A stretch of DNA of 64,000 nt from Lewinella sp. IMCC34183 (GTDB lineage: Bacteria; Bacteroidota; Bacteroidia; Chitinophagales; Saprospiraceae). Shown in pieces: positions 42,813 to 51,902 of this stretch. The notes beneath the pieces were generated by a model. It saw only the letters and a program-made list of their open reading frames with translations. It did no database searches and was not told where the DNA came from. Position 1 is the first letter of the stretch. The number at the start of each line of letters is the position of its first letter. The stretch spans positions 496,001-560,000 of the forward strand of contig NZ_QMEM01000002.1 in NCBI RefSeq assembly GCF_003390915.1, given 5' to 3'. The position numbers were made by a program, and so were the translations under genes.

Positions 42813-44246
42813 TCAATCCTCGGACAGCACCGGCATGGAAGCGTACCACTCCACGACCTCCTGCACCATATCCTCCACTACTTCCGGCCGTTCGGAGGCC
42901 AGGTCGTGTTCCTCTCCGACATCGGTTTCCAGATTGTACAGTTCCGGGCGGCCGCCGTCGTAATCGCAGAGCAGTTTCCACTGGTCCTGCCGCATGGCGA
43001 GGTCGGGCAGGTTATCGATGCCGTAGTAGTTCTTGCGATCGGGCGGACGGCTCCAGAAGATCGGGGCGGACCGGGATGCGGTCCGCTTCCCCAGCAGGGT
43101 CGCGAGCAGGTCCTCGCCGTCGGTTATGTCCCCGCGAGCGGATACGCCGGTGAAGTCGAGCAGGGAGGGTTTCAGGTCGATGGCCGAGAAGACGGACTCC
43201 CGGTTGCGGGTGCCGACCGCAGCGGGGTCAAGGAAGCCCGGGCCCCAGACGATCAGCGGTGAGCGGATGCCCCCTTCGTAGAGGTGGGTTTTATACCCCC
43301 TTAGCGGCCCCGCCTGTCCGGCACCGAGTTCCGGGCCGTTGTCGGAGCAGAAAACGATGAGGGTGTTATCGCGCAGTTGCTCGTTGGACCGTACGTAATC
43401 AAACAGTTGCCCGAATTGCTGGTCCATGGCCTCCAGTACCGCCAGGTAGAGCCCGCGCTTGCCGGCCTCCTTCGCCAGTCCGTAATCCTCGTAGGGCGGC
43501 CAGAAGGGACTGTGTACGTCGTCGGGCCAGACGTTGACGTAGAAGGGCTGCTCCGCCTCTGTGGCCGTCTCGATGAAGGCCAATGCACTATCGATAAATC
43601 CGGAGGTGATGGTGGACCGCTGCATCCAGGTGACCGGCCCGCCGAGGATCTCGGCGTCTTCCCAGATGCGGCCCACTTCGCCCGTTTCGTCCTTCGTCAG
43701 GGGCAGGAGCTTGGGGCCCATCCCTTCGAAGTTGGTCAGCGAGGCATCGAATCCGTACGCCGCGATGGGCGGAGCATCGTTCACGTCGCGCTGTCCACCC
43801 ATGTGCCACTTTCCGAAGTGGCCGGTCGCGTAGCCCGCGGTCTGCAGGTCCCGCGCCAGCATGGGGGCTTCCAGGTTCAGCCAGTTGGCCATGCCCCGAT
43901 TTGCGTTCGATTCCCGGCGCTCGAGGAAGGAAGTGATGTTCCACCGTTGGGGGTAGGTACCCGTCGAGAGGGCTACCCGCGACGGCGAGCAGATCGGCGA
44001 GTTGACGTAAAACTGCTCGAACAGCAGCCCCTCGGACGCCAGCCGGTCGATGTTCGGCGTCTCGGCATCTACGTTGCCGAAGGAGGAAAGATCGGCCCAC
44101 CCCATATCGTCGATGAATACCATGATGACGTTGGGTCGTCTGGCCGTTGCGCCGGAGTCGCGCGGCGGAGAAGCGCAGGCTACCAGGAGGGTAAGCAACA
44201 GGACTAATGTGCCGGCCTTTGGAAGCGGGAAATGGAGTGGGTGCAT
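42813..44246 (-). CDS. Sulfatase (arylsulfatase family), lipoprotein
   Basis: 477 residues from ATG 44246; the longer frame adds 8 residues before the signal. Lipobox LLVAC (Cys 24). FIDDMGWAD holds the metal-binding Asp pair, and CSPSR at 86-90 is the site where Cys becomes formylglycine. GKWHMGG and FCSDNGPELG complete the active site set. Expected to remove sulfate esters from sulfated polysaccharides at the cell surface. The maturase (anaerobic SME or FGE) is not in the window. Confidence 0.94.
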   Translation of the reverse strand: MHPLHFPLPKAGTLVLLLTLLVACASPPRDSGATARRPNVIMVFIDDMGWADLSSFGNVDAETPNIDRLASEGLLFEQFYVNSPICSPSRVALSTGTYPQRWNITSFLERRESNANRGMANWLNLEAPMLARDLQTAGYATGHFGKWHMGGQRDVNDAPPIAAYGFDASLTNFEGMGPKLLPLTKDETGEVGRIWEDAEILGGPVTWMQRSTITSGFIDSALAFIETATEAEQPFYVNVWPDDVHSPFWPPYEDYGLAKEAGKRGLYLAVLEAMDQQFGQLFDYVRSNEQLRDNTLIVFCSDNGPELGAGQAGPLRGYKTHLYEGGIRSPLIVWGPGFLDPAAVGTRNRESVFSAIDLKPSLLDFTGVSARGDITDGEDLLATLLGKRTASRSAPIFWSRPPDRKNYYGIDNLPDLAMRQDQWKLLCDYDGGRPELYNLETDVGEEHDLASERPEVVEDMVQEVVEWYASMPVLSED

Positions 44247-44411
44247 CAGGTCAGTGAATTGACTCGTCAATATACCCTATCCCGATTATAGCCTTAATTG
44301 CCGCAACTACCCTGCCCTCCCCGCCGCCTGCCGGGTAGAAATGCCACGCGTAGGACCTGGAGGCTTCTAACACCTGGTATTCGTGCGTGACCCTCAGCAG
44401 TACTATGACCG

Positions 44412-44624
44412 CTAGCTAATTAGACGATATACCCTTTGGAAGCCCACATAGGCTACAATAGAGATGCAGGCGATCACAATTAGTCCCAGGGTGAATTCAG
44501 GAAACGCTGCCCACAGATAAAATTCACCCGCCCACTGGCCTTTAAGGAGTGCAGAAGCGAAGCAGGCGGCGATAATATTTATTTTTACTATTACGGCTAT
44601 AGTCTGGGAGGTTGTTTTCGTCAT
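44412..44624 (-). CDS. Small membrane protein, unknown
   Basis: 70 residues with two predicted helices (IAVIVKINIIAACFASALL and FTLGLIVIACISIVAYVGF). No family recognised. The composition is AT-rich compared with its neighbours. The start at 44624 is the only ATG that keeps both helices. The gene status is uncertain. Confidence 0.5.
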   Translation of the reverse strand: MTKTTSQTIAVIVKINIIAACFASALLKGQWAGEFYLWAAFPEFTLGLIVIACISIVAYVGFQRVYRLIS

Positions 44625-44784
44625 ACTTGCGGATTTGCGATATCCAGCTAACTACTTTGCTATTGAATGGTAATGGCTTTGTGCTGGCTTATACTTTGAA
44701 TATAGGTCATTATCCGGATGTATTTCACTGTAGTTGTTACCTACCAAGTGCTCTATTGCTCTCTTTGATCCGGACCATATATCC

Positions 44785-44863
44785 GGGCGGCGGAGCGCAG
44801 GTGCCGGGTAAACCCGGTGGGCAGGAGCGCTTTGGTACGCCCCCCTGCACCTGCGTCCCCGCC
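44785..44863. repeat. Two inverted copies of the GC-rich upstream element
   Basis: GGGCGGCGGAGCGCAGGTGC (44785-) and CCTGCACCTGCGTCCCCGCC (44844-44863) face each other, so each points away from the centre towards one of two divergent genes (44624 and 44964). The remaining intergenic bases 44625-44963 hold nothing else recognised. Confidence 0.6.
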
Positions 44864-44963
44864 AATTAAAGGTCCATATTCCCGCAAATGACTTAATTTG
44901 CTACGCTATCGATTGCGTCATTCCTATCATTTCCCGGCCTCCTCCGGCCCTTAGTTTCCGATC

Positions 44964-47048
44964 ATGTACCAGACCACCTTCCTCGTCCGCCGGTTGCCGG
45001 CCCTGTTGCTTTGTTTGCTCATTCTGCCGTCGCTCGCTGCCCAAAAGGTGGCCGACGAAACGGCCATGGTAACGACCGACTTCAACAACCCCGGCTACGG
45101 CAATCCCTACCTGCCGCTGTGGGAGCACCTCCCCGACGGTGAGCCGCGGGTGTTTGAGGATCCGGACAATCCGGGGAAGTACCGCATCTACATCATCGGC
45201 TCCCACGACGTGCGGGTGAACGGATACTGCGGTCCGGACATCCGGGCGTGGTCGGCACCGGTGGAGGACCTGTCCCACTGGCGCGACGAGGGCTCCATCT
45301 TCACCTACTTGGTGGAGGGCGACTGGGACGTGATGTTCGCCCCCGACCTGGTGGCGGTGGAGGAAGCCGACGGCAAGAAGGCGTACTACCTCTACCCCCA
45401 CAGCCGCGGGCGCGGACGGGAGGCGATGGTGGCGAAGGGCGACCGTCCGGACGGCCCCTTTACGATCCTCAACCTGAACGAGGACGGCACCCGGGCCGTG
45501 GCGGGCAGCACGATGGGCTTCGACCCGGCGGTCTACATCGACTACGATGCGGACGGCGAAAGCACCGCGGCGGGCTACCGGGCCTTCGGCTACTGGGGCT
45601 TCCAGCGATCGCAGGCGGGGGAGCTGGACCCGGAGACCATGTACTCGCTGAAGCCCGGGACGGAGGTCATCGACCGCTTCATCCCCTCGAGCCGTCGCTA
45701 CGGGGAGGTACGGGACCCGGACGCGGATTACCCCCACGTCTACCCCGGCGAGGACCTGGGGGCCTTCAACTTCTTCGAGGCGGCCTCCATCCGGAAGATC
45801 GGCAATAAATACGTGTGGGTGTACAGCGGCTACTCGGGACCGGACTACGGCCTGAGCAGCACCAACTCCGCCCTGCGCTACGCCTACGGCGACTCGCCGC
45901 TCGGCCCCTGGAAAAGCGGCGGCGTGCTCGTCGACTCGCGGGCGGTGGTACCCGACGCGGACGGCAGCAGTCTGCGGACGACCTATGCCGGCCACAACAC
46001 CCACGGCAGCATCGAGAAGATCAACGACCAGTGGTACGCCTTCTACCACCGCGCGCCACGGGGCTTCGGCAACGCCCGGCAACCTATGGTCGCTCCCGTG
46101 ACCGTGAGCTGGGACGAGGTTCCCGTCTCCGAAGGTGGCAAGGTCATCATCCGCGCCTACGATCCCTACGCGGCCGACAGTACCTGGACGGCCGCCGACA
46201 GTCAGGGCAATACCTACACCGGTGCCGAGGTGACCTCGGAGGGCTTCCAGATCTACGGCCTGGACCCCTACCGCTACTACTCGGCGGGCTACGCCTGCTA
46301 CCTTTCCGACCTCGGCATCCAGCAAGATTCCTGGGACATTTGGGACAACAGCATGCCGATCACGGGCGTGACGGACAGCACGGTCATCGGCTATAAGTAC
46401 TTTGGTTTCGGTGGGCTCGATGAGGCGAAGAAGGGCCTCACCCCCTTCGCCGGAACCGCCCCCGGCAACGAAACCTACCTGGATCTTTTCCTTACCCCCA
46501 CCACTGACGCGGCCTTCGAGGTACAGGTCTGGCTGGACGGCCCCACCACCGGTGCCCCCTGGAATGGCCAGCAGATCGGCACGATCAGCGTCCCCGCCGG
46601 AGTCGATTCAGAAGCGGCCCGCTTCTCGGTCGACGTATCCGATGCCGTGGATACCCTCGACGGCAAGCACGCCCTCTTCCTGATCGCTGACGGTGGCGGT
46701 AGCGATACTACTAAGTTGTTTGACCTGCTAGGGCTGGGCTTTAGTTCCGCCGAAAAACAGATTGAGCGTCCGGTTCCGCCGACGATCAGCATCACCGTGA
46801 ACGGGCAGGCGATCGACCTGCCGCCCTACCCCGTCCGCTCTACGGATGAGAATGGGTTGGTGAATCTGGACCTTTATGAGGCTACTTATACCCCTGAATC
46901 CGGTAAGGCCACCTTGGACGCGTCCTCGGGCGACCCTGCGGTGCAGGTGGAGGTCACGCAGCCGGATGGGACTACTGGTGTGGGGATGGTGCGCTTTGAT
47001 TATGGGGGCGTGGTGAAGCGGTATCGGGTGGTGCCGGTGGTGGAGTAG
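44964..47048 (+). CDS. Secreted GH43-like five-bladed propeller protein with C-terminal modules
   Basis: 694 residues, signal peptide (LLLCLLILPSLAAQ). Residues ~30-400 look like a GH43/GH62 five-bladed propeller: EPRVFEDPDNPGKYRIYIIGSHD, DVMFAPDLVAVEEADGKKAYYLY, FDPAVYIDYD, NFFEAASIRKIGNKYVWVYSG and AGHNTHGSIEKINDQWYAFYHR, where the Asp/Glu positions could be the family's catalytic triad. A carbohydrate-binding-like beta-sandwich (TYLDLFLTPTTDAAFEVQVWLDG) and a further domain follow. Likely removes side chains from plant/algal polysaccharide. Confidence 0.82.
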   Translation: MYQTTFLVRRLPALLLCLLILPSLAAQKVADETAMVTTDFNNPGYGNPYLPLWEHLPDGEPRVFEDPDNPGKYRIYIIGSHDVRVNGYCGPDIRAWSAPVEDLSHWRDEGSIFTYLVEGDWDVMFAPDLVAVEEADGKKAYYLYPHSRGRGREAMVAKGDRPDGPFTILNLNEDGTRAVAGSTMGFDPAVYIDYDADGESTAAGYRAFGYWGFQRSQAGELDPETMYSLKPGTEVIDRFIPSSRRYGEVRDPDADYPHVYPGEDLGAFNFFEAASIRKIGNKYVWVYSGYSGPDYGLSSTNSALRYAYGDSPLGPWKSGGVLVDSRAVVPDADGSSLRTTYAGHNTHGSIEKINDQWYAFYHRAPRGFGNARQPMVAPVTVSWDEVPVSEGGKVIIRAYDPYAADSTWTAADSQGNTYTGAEVTSEGFQIYGLDPYRYYSAGYACYLSDLGIQQDSWDIWDNSMPITGVTDSTVIGYKYFGFGGLDEAKKGLTPFAGTAPGNETYLDLFLTPTTDAAFEVQVWLDGPTTGAPWNGQQIGTISVPAGVDSEAARFSVDVSDAVDTLDGKHALFLIADGGGSDTTKLFDLLGLGFSSAEKQIERPVPPTISITVNGQAIDLPPYPVRSTDENGLVNLDLYEATYTPESGKATLDASSGDPAVQVEVTQPDGTTGVGMVRFDYGGVVKRYRVVPVVE

Positions 47049-47098
47049 GTTTTCCCAGGACTCAGCGCGGTGGGTTCATCCTTTAGCACCCGCATGAT

Positions 47099-47918
47099 AG
47101 GTTTCTCACAGATCGCCTACGGCGACACAGATCTCGCTGCGCTCCCACGCAGATTAGCTTCGCTGCTGCCTTCGGCGGTTCTCCCGCAGGATATTTGGAT
47201 TCCTCTAATTATTGGCGGGCCGGTGGCCCACCCGCGCACCACTGCCCGCCTCTGTGGCACCTCTGTGAAACCCTCCGTGTAGCGAAGCCTCTGTGGTTAA
47301 CCCTTTACTGCCCGCTTGACAGGTTTCTCACAGATCGCCTGCGGCGACACAGATCTCGCTGCACTCCCGCACAGATTAGCACAGATTTTCCAGCAGGACA
47401 TTTAGATTCCTCTGATTATCGGCAGGCCGCCGGCCCACCCCCGCATCGCACCGCCCAGCTCTGTGGTACCTCTGTGAAGCTCTCCGTGTAGCGAAGCCTT
47501 TGTGGTCAACCCATTACCGCCCCCGTGACAGGTTTCTCACAGATCGCCTGCGGCGACACAGATCTCGCTGCACTCCCGCACAGATTAGCACAGATTTCCC
47601 GCAGGACATTTAGATTCCTCTGATTATCGGCAGGCCGCCGGCCCACCCCCGCATCGCACCGCCCAGCTCTGTGGTACCTCTGTGAAGCTCTCCGTGTAGC
47701 GAAGCCTTTGTGGTCAACCCATTACCGCCCCCGTGACAGGTTTCTCACAGATCGCCTGCGGCGACACAGATCTCGCTGCGCTCCCGCACAGATTAGCACA
47801 GATTTCCCAGCAGGACATCTGGATTCCTCTGATTATCGGCGGGCCGCTGGCCCACCCGCGCATCGCACCGCCCGCCTCTGTGGCACCTCTGTGAAGCGAA
47901 GCCTCTGTGATTAACCCT
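47099..47918. repeat. Four tandem copies of a 208-222-bp intergenic repeat
   Basis: Copies begin with AGGTTTCTCACAGATCGCCT at 47099, 47321, 47530 and 47738. Each has CACAGATCTCGCTGC, an ATTCCTCTGATTAT segment, a GCCGCCGGCCCACCC core, CTCTGTGGTACCTCTGTGAA and AGCGAAGCCTTTGTGG. Copies 2-4 are nearly identical, copy 1 is diverged. The ORFs through it differ between copies and are not credible. The gap 47049-47981 contains nothing else. Confidence 0.9.
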
Positions 47919-47981
47919 AAGTCGCGCAACGACGACATTGACCATAGAACTGCGCTCTGCTGATCGCGGGGCAGGTTTTAT

Positions 47982-48422
47982 CTACCCTAGCAGCCAGCGG
48001 GTCATATAAAGGGTGATCAGGAAGCAAATGCCGATCACGCTGAGGTTGGCGAGTGCACGGATGAGCCAGCGCTGGTTGGCGTGATTTTGTCTGAATAGCT
48101 TGCTGGCCAGGGTCGCGAGTCCCATTAGCAGGAACCAGCCCGTGAAGAAGAAGGAGGTGAAGCCGCGGAAGAGGACCGTGACCGCGTCGTGGATCAGCCC
48201 GCAGCACACGAAGGTCAGTACCAGGGCTACGGCCACCGGCAGGAATCGCTTGAGCGGCTTGAAGACAAAGCGGCCGAGGGAGTAGCCGAAGATGGGGTTC
48301 CAGTAGGTCCAGAAGTGCGCGAAACTGGGGGCGCCCAGGGAGCGGTGGAGGTTGTTTCGAAGCGATCCCGCTTGCCCCATGGCTACGCCGTTCTTTCGTT
48401 GGATGTAGTCTCGGAGGGTCAT
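47982..48422 (-). CDS. MBOAT-like membrane protein
   Basis: 146 residues from ATG 48422, chosen because a TACCTTAC box at 48445-48452 would put the transcript start after the alternative ATG at 48485. SFAHFWTYWNPIFGYSLGRFVFKPLKR matches the FW..WN segment of membrane-bound O-acyltransferases, and FVCCGLIHDAVTVL contains the conserved His in a helix. It is much shorter than full MBOATs (usually ~400), keeping only the C-terminal active-site part. Catalytic ability is uncertain. Confidence 0.65.
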   Translation of the reverse strand: MTLRDYIQRKNGVAMGQAGSLRNNLHRSLGAPSFAHFWTYWNPIFGYSLGRFVFKPLKRFLPVAVALVLTFVCCGLIHDAVTVLFRGFTSFFFTGWFLLMGLATLASKLFRQNHANQRWLIRALANLSVIGICFLITLYMTRWLLG

Positions 48423-48444
48423 CGTACTCGGGGAAGTTTTGGGG

Positions 48445-48452
48445 GTAAGGTA
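48445..48452 (-). promoter_or_regulatory. -7 box for the MBOAT-like gene
   Basis: TACCTTAC on the minus strand, a one- or two-mismatch fit to TAnnTTTG, 22 bp before ATG 48422. Confidence 0.4.
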
Positions 48453-49031
48453 GCTGGTAGTGGGGTCACCATCAGAAAACGACATTTTGCGCGGACGCCT
48501 TGCACGCTGGTTCGCATTCGCATAGATCAGCTTGCCTACCTGTCGCCGTTGACGCCTCCCCGATATAGGTAAGGCAGAGAGGCGCGTGTGGAAAGGATAG
48601 TCCAGGAAGCACTACTCCCTCCTGAACACACAAGGCACCGAGCTGTAAATCAAGGGCGTACCCCGTTTTCCACACCCCCTAACAGGCTGTGGAAAACCTG
48701 CGGGTGGCGGACTATGCAGGTGGCGCGCCGGTCCCTGTCCGAAGGCTGTTTCCCTCAGGGGGCACCCATCACTGACCTTGCAGCTTCCCTCCGCCGTATT
48801 CCATGGTCGGTCTGATCCTGCAGGATTTCTTCCTCCTGATCGTAGTAGTTGATCGACGGCAGTTCCCGCATCGGGATGTCGTGCAATTTATCTGTAATAC
48901 TACCAGGTTAGCTCTCCCACTCCCGCGGGCATGCAGATCGGATGACAGCAGGAATGCAATCCGTTACGGAATGGACGCGCTACCGACGTCGACTCACAGA
49001 GATAGGTTTGGCACCCGGGTCGGGCAAGAGA
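48453..49031. other. Intergenic region with DnaA-box-like hairpin and a short open frame
   Basis: GTTTTCCACA (48665-48674) and TGTGGAAAAC (48688-48697) form a hairpin whose arms differ by one base from the DnaA box TTATCCACA; another TGTGGAAA lies near 48587. On the minus strand a 43-codon frame (TTG 48886 to TGA 48755) reads HDIPMRELPSINYYDQEEE, which looks coding, but it could equally be a gene remnant. Nothing else is recognised. Confidence 0.35.
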
Positions 49032-49439
49032 TCAGTCGAACTTCCGGCCGAAAACCTCGAGGGTAAGTTGTCCGAGTTCGGCCAGCAGGACCTCGTCCGC
49101 CCGGTGGTAGAGGTCACCGAGGTGGTCATTGATTTGTTTGCCGACGGGACAGTCCGGATTCGGATCGTTAGTCCGACCGAGCACCGGACGTTCACTGACG
49201 ATCCGATATACGTCCGACAAGTAGATCTGCACCGCGGGCTTCCCCAGGGCGTAGCCTCCTCCCCTACCCTCCTTGCTGCTTACCAGACCATGGTCACCCA
49301 GATTCTTGAGTTCCTTACGTACCACCGCCGGGTTGACGTTCACGCTGCCAGCCATGTAGTCGGACGACAGCAACTCCCCCTCCTTCACGTGCAGTAGGGT
49401 CAGCAGATGTAGCGCTGTGGCGAAGCGTCCATTGGGCAT
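49032..49439 (-). CDS. Rrf2 family transcriptional regulator
   Basis: 135 residues: RFATALHLLTLLHVKEGELLSSDYMAGSVNVNPAVVRKELKNL is the winged-helix domain and GRGGGYALGKPA the wing. The C-terminal part keeps one Cys only (DPNPDCPVGKQI), so it lacks the three-Cys cluster of IscR/NsrR-type Fe-S sensors and probably senses something else. Divergent from the DUF983 gene across a palindromic site. Confidence 0.92.
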   Translation of the reverse strand: MPNGRFATALHLLTLLHVKEGELLSSDYMAGSVNVNPAVVRKELKNLGDHGLVSSKEGRGGGYALGKPAVQIYLSDVYRIVSERPVLGRTNDPNPDCPVGKQINDHLGDLYHRADEVLLAELGQLTLEVFGRKFD

Positions 49440-49538
49440 GCTGGATGAGAATTCTTGGTTGGAGAGGACATGAGGGAACGGGGCGGTGGACCGGGGCAGC
49501 TAAACTCGGCGTAATACGCAAACCGGATCAACTAATTA

Positions 49539-49559
49539 CTGTAACAAAGGTTATTACAG
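49539..49559. promoter_or_regulatory. Inverted repeat in the Rrf2/DUF983 divergent region
   Basis: CTGTAACAA AGG TTATTACAG: 9-bp arms with one mismatch around 3 bases, 100 bp before the Rrf2 start and 138 bp before the DUF983 start. A likely Rrf2 operator (inference). Bases 49440-49697 hold no gene. Confidence 0.5.
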
Positions 49560-49697
49560 AATAGTTCCCGGACGTCCGTGCCCCTTGGCCCGGGCCGATG
49601 GCGGTGGACAGTTACTGCCCTCCGACGAAAGTCTTTCAACGCCCATTACTGGACCCTGCCGCCCCCGCGGCGGGATACGTCCACAAAATCCTAAAGC

Positions 49698-50120
49698 ATG
49701 GCTTCCACCATCGCCAACATCTTTGCCCTGCGGTGTCCTACCTGCCACCACGGGGAGCTATTTCCCACCGGCTCGCTCTCCTTTGATCGTCCGTTCGAGC
49801 AATACAAGCACTGTCCGGCCTGTGGCCAGAATTACTTCCCCGAACCGGGCTTCTACTACGGGTCGATGTTCATCTCCTACATCGGCTCGGGATTTGCCTG
49901 TCTGGGGATCGTGATGTTCCTGCGGTGGGTACTGGGTTGGTCGATGGTCGCCTCGTTTGCCACCCTCCTCGCGATTGTTGCGATCTGCTTTGTCTGGTGG
50001 TTCCGGTTCGCCCGTTCGATCTGGATTCATATGGTTTGCCGGTACAAGCCCGAAGTGGCTGCTGCCGTCGAAGCGGGTACGCTGCAGGTAGCTCCTCCCG
50101 GGACGTCCAATCGGAGCTAG
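49698..50120 (+). CDS. DUF983 family protein
   Basis: 140 residues. LRCPTCHHGELF and KHCPACGQNYFPEPGFYYGSMFISY are the two CxxC knuckles and the signature after them; two membrane helices follow (FACLGIVMFLRWVLGW, FATLLAIVAICFVWWF). A widespread inner membrane protein of unknown function in Bacteroidota and alpha-proteobacteria. Its likely regulator is the divergent Rrf2 protein. Confidence 0.93.
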   Translation: MASTIANIFALRCPTCHHGELFPTGSLSFDRPFEQYKHCPACGQNYFPEPGFYYGSMFISYIGSGFACLGIVMFLRWVLGWSMVASFATLLAIVAICFVWWFRFARSIWIHMVCRYKPEVAAAVEAGTLQVAPPGTSNRS

Positions 50121-50300
50121 CGGCTGCGGCTTGAGCGGGAGGCTACCCAGCCCACACTGTTTACGTTGGTAGTTTGGGCCCAACCAATTTATGCGCGGCA
50201 GAAGCATCACTTTCCGGGCTGGTGGTTTGTTGCGAGTATCTGCCGGCTATAGCTAATATTCAGCCGGCGCTATACCTGCACGGTGCCAGTGGTAGCGTTG

Positions 50301-51215
50301 TCAGTTAAAGGACTTTCTAAAGTCCAGAGGAGTAGTGTTGGTCACTTTCTTGAATAACTTACTGAAGGACTGCGGATGCTCGAAACCCAAATCGTAAGCA
50401 ATCTCACTGATGGATTGATTGGAGATCGATAGCTTCCGCTTGGCCTCGCTGATCAACTTATCGTGAATGTGTTGCTGTGTGCTTTTACCCGTTAGCGATT
50501 TCAGCACGGTACTCAGGTAATTCGGGGAGATATTCAGCGATTCGGAGATGACTTGCACGGAAGGAAGACCTTTGTTGACCGTCCCTTCGCCCTTAAAGTA
50601 GTTGTTCAGCGTATTCTCCAGCGCCTCCAAGATTCTATGGTTGACAATTTTACGGGTGACGAATTGCCGCTGGTAAAACCGTTCGGCGTAGTTCAGCAAG
50701 GTCTCAATCTGGGAGACGATGATGCTTTGGCTGAATCTGTCAATATTATTATGGCATTCCTGTCGAATGTTTTCAATGAGGCCGTTGATCACCCTTTCCT
50801 CTTTATCCGAGAGGAATAGCGCTTCGTTTACGGCGTAGTTGAAAAATTCGTACCGCTGTATCGCCTTGGATAAGGCAGTCTTCCAGAAGAAATCCGGATG
50901 GACGAGCAGCAACCAGCCCTGCTGCTTGATAAGCTCGTCCCTGGAATGCTCGATTCTGAAGACCTGATTGGGCGCGATGAAGTACATCAGGCCTTCATCG
51001 AAGTCGTATTCGCTCTGCCCGTAACCGAACTTGCCGTTGAAGTCCCGTTTCAGGGATATAGAGTAGTAGTCCAGCACCATATTGATCGGTTCGCTGTAGT
51101 GCTTGATATCCTGAACGTCGACCACACTGATCAAAGGATGTTCCGGTGGCGGCAGACTTCTGGAGCGGTGGAATTCGCTGATCTTCCTGTAATGATTGAT
51201 AGTTTGCTTTGCCAT
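50301..51215 (-). CDS. AraC family transcriptional regulator
   Basis: 304 residues. N-terminal cupin-like sensor (SISLKRDFNGKFGYGQSEYDFDEGLMYFIAPNQVF), then two HTH units: SVQVISESLNISPNYLSTVLKSLTG and ISEIAYDLGFEHPQSFSKLFKKVTNTTPLDFR, the standard AraC signature. It heads an AT-richer region and probably controls the adjacent membrane/VOC genes on the same strand, which lie just upstream of it. Confidence 0.94.
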   Translation of the reverse strand: MAKQTINHYRKISEFHRSRSLPPPEHPLISVVDVQDIKHYSEPINMVLDYYSISLKRDFNGKFGYGQSEYDFDEGLMYFIAPNQVFRIEHSRDELIKQQGWLLLVHPDFFWKTALSKAIQRYEFFNYAVNEALFLSDKEERVINGLIENIRQECHNNIDRFSQSIIVSQIETLLNYAERFYQRQFVTRKIVNHRILEALENTLNNYFKGEGTVNKGLPSVQVISESLNISPNYLSTVLKSLTGKSTQQHIHDKLISEAKRKLSISNQSISEIAYDLGFEHPQSFSKLFKKVTNTTPLDFRKSFN

Positions 51216-51226
51216 TATTCGCCGGT

Positions 51227-51442
51227 TTAACTTATGAGCCAGTTGCGAAATTTCCCCTGTAGCACACCTAACAGAAGTACCATTAGAGGAACCAAAATAA
51301 TCGTTGAGATCAGCGTCCTAAGCAGCTGATCGAGCCCCGAGAGATAAGGACCTAGCAGGAAGGAGATGATATTCAGCAAAGGATAAATACAGGTCCAGCT
51401 CAACACCATCATCTTCCACTTCTTTGGAGTCTTTTCCTGCAT
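51227..51442 (-). CDS. Small two-helix membrane protein
   Basis: 71 residues from ATG 51442; the longer frame overlaps the VOC gene. MMVLSWTCIYPLLNIISFLLG and LRTLISTIILVPLMVLLLGVLQGKFRNWL resemble the two-helix module known as a stand-alone protein or fused to antibiotic-biosynthesis monooxygenases. Function unknown. Its start lies 14 bp after the VOC stop, so the two are co-transcribed. Confidence 0.75.
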   Translation of the reverse strand: MQEKTPKKWKMMVLSWTCIYPLLNIISFLLGPYLSGLDQLLRTLISTIILVPLMVLLLGVLQGKFRNWLIS

Positions 51443-51455
51443 AACTTTCTTGGTT

Positions 51456-51902
51456 TTACGGCCGGAGTGCTTCCGCGAATTCAATCGTATTACCGAAGGG
51501 ATCGCTGATGAACGCTACCCGCTTTCCGATGACGGGCACCTCAAAGCTTCTGTCGATTTTGATGTTCCGAAGCTTCAAGGCAGCCATGGTTTCCTCCAGG
51601 TTGGCCACGCTGAAACAGACGTGATCGTAGCCCTCGTTCACTTTTGAAGATGATACCTCACTGCCTGTGACCCCCAGCACTTCCAGGAGGAAGTCATTAT
51701 CACCGGGGGGCGCAATCAATGCTAATTGCATTTCTCCGGCGGTAAATGCTTTGACCATCCTGAAGTCCAGCTTATCCTGGTACCAGGCGATAAGGCCTTC
51801 AAAATGGGTTGTCCGTATGGCCACGTGCCACCCCTTGACATCTTGGAACACGCTGCTTTCATCGCGTTCGGGATAGTCTAGGGTTGAAATTAAATTGTTC
51901 AT
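51456..51902 (-). CDS. VOC superfamily protein (glyoxalase-like)
   Basis: 148 residues with the paired beta-alpha-beta-beta-beta units: WHVAIRTTHFEGLIAWYQDKLDF, LLEVLG, YDHVCFSVANLEETMAALK and AFISDPFGNTIEF. His (WHVA), Glu (LLEV), His (YDHVC) and Glu (IEF) are possible metal ligands. It could be a dioxygenase, glyoxalase or resistance protein. First gene of a three-gene run with the small membrane protein and AraC. Confidence 0.88.
   Translation of the reverse strand: MNNLISTLDYPERDESSVFQDVKGWHVAIRTTHFEGLIAWYQDKLDFRMVKAFTAGEMQLALIAPPGDNDFLLEVLGVTGSEVSSSKVNEGYDHVCFSVANLEETMAALKLRNIKIDRSFEVPVIGKRVAFISDPFGNTIEFAEALRP

Noticed and set aside
47708-47914. 68-codon frame in the 210-bp repeat array
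   Set aside because: Frame is a by-product of the repeat and has no start signals or homology.
48588-48815. 75-codon plus-strand frame
   Set aside because: Crosses the DnaA-box-like hairpin; no coding character.
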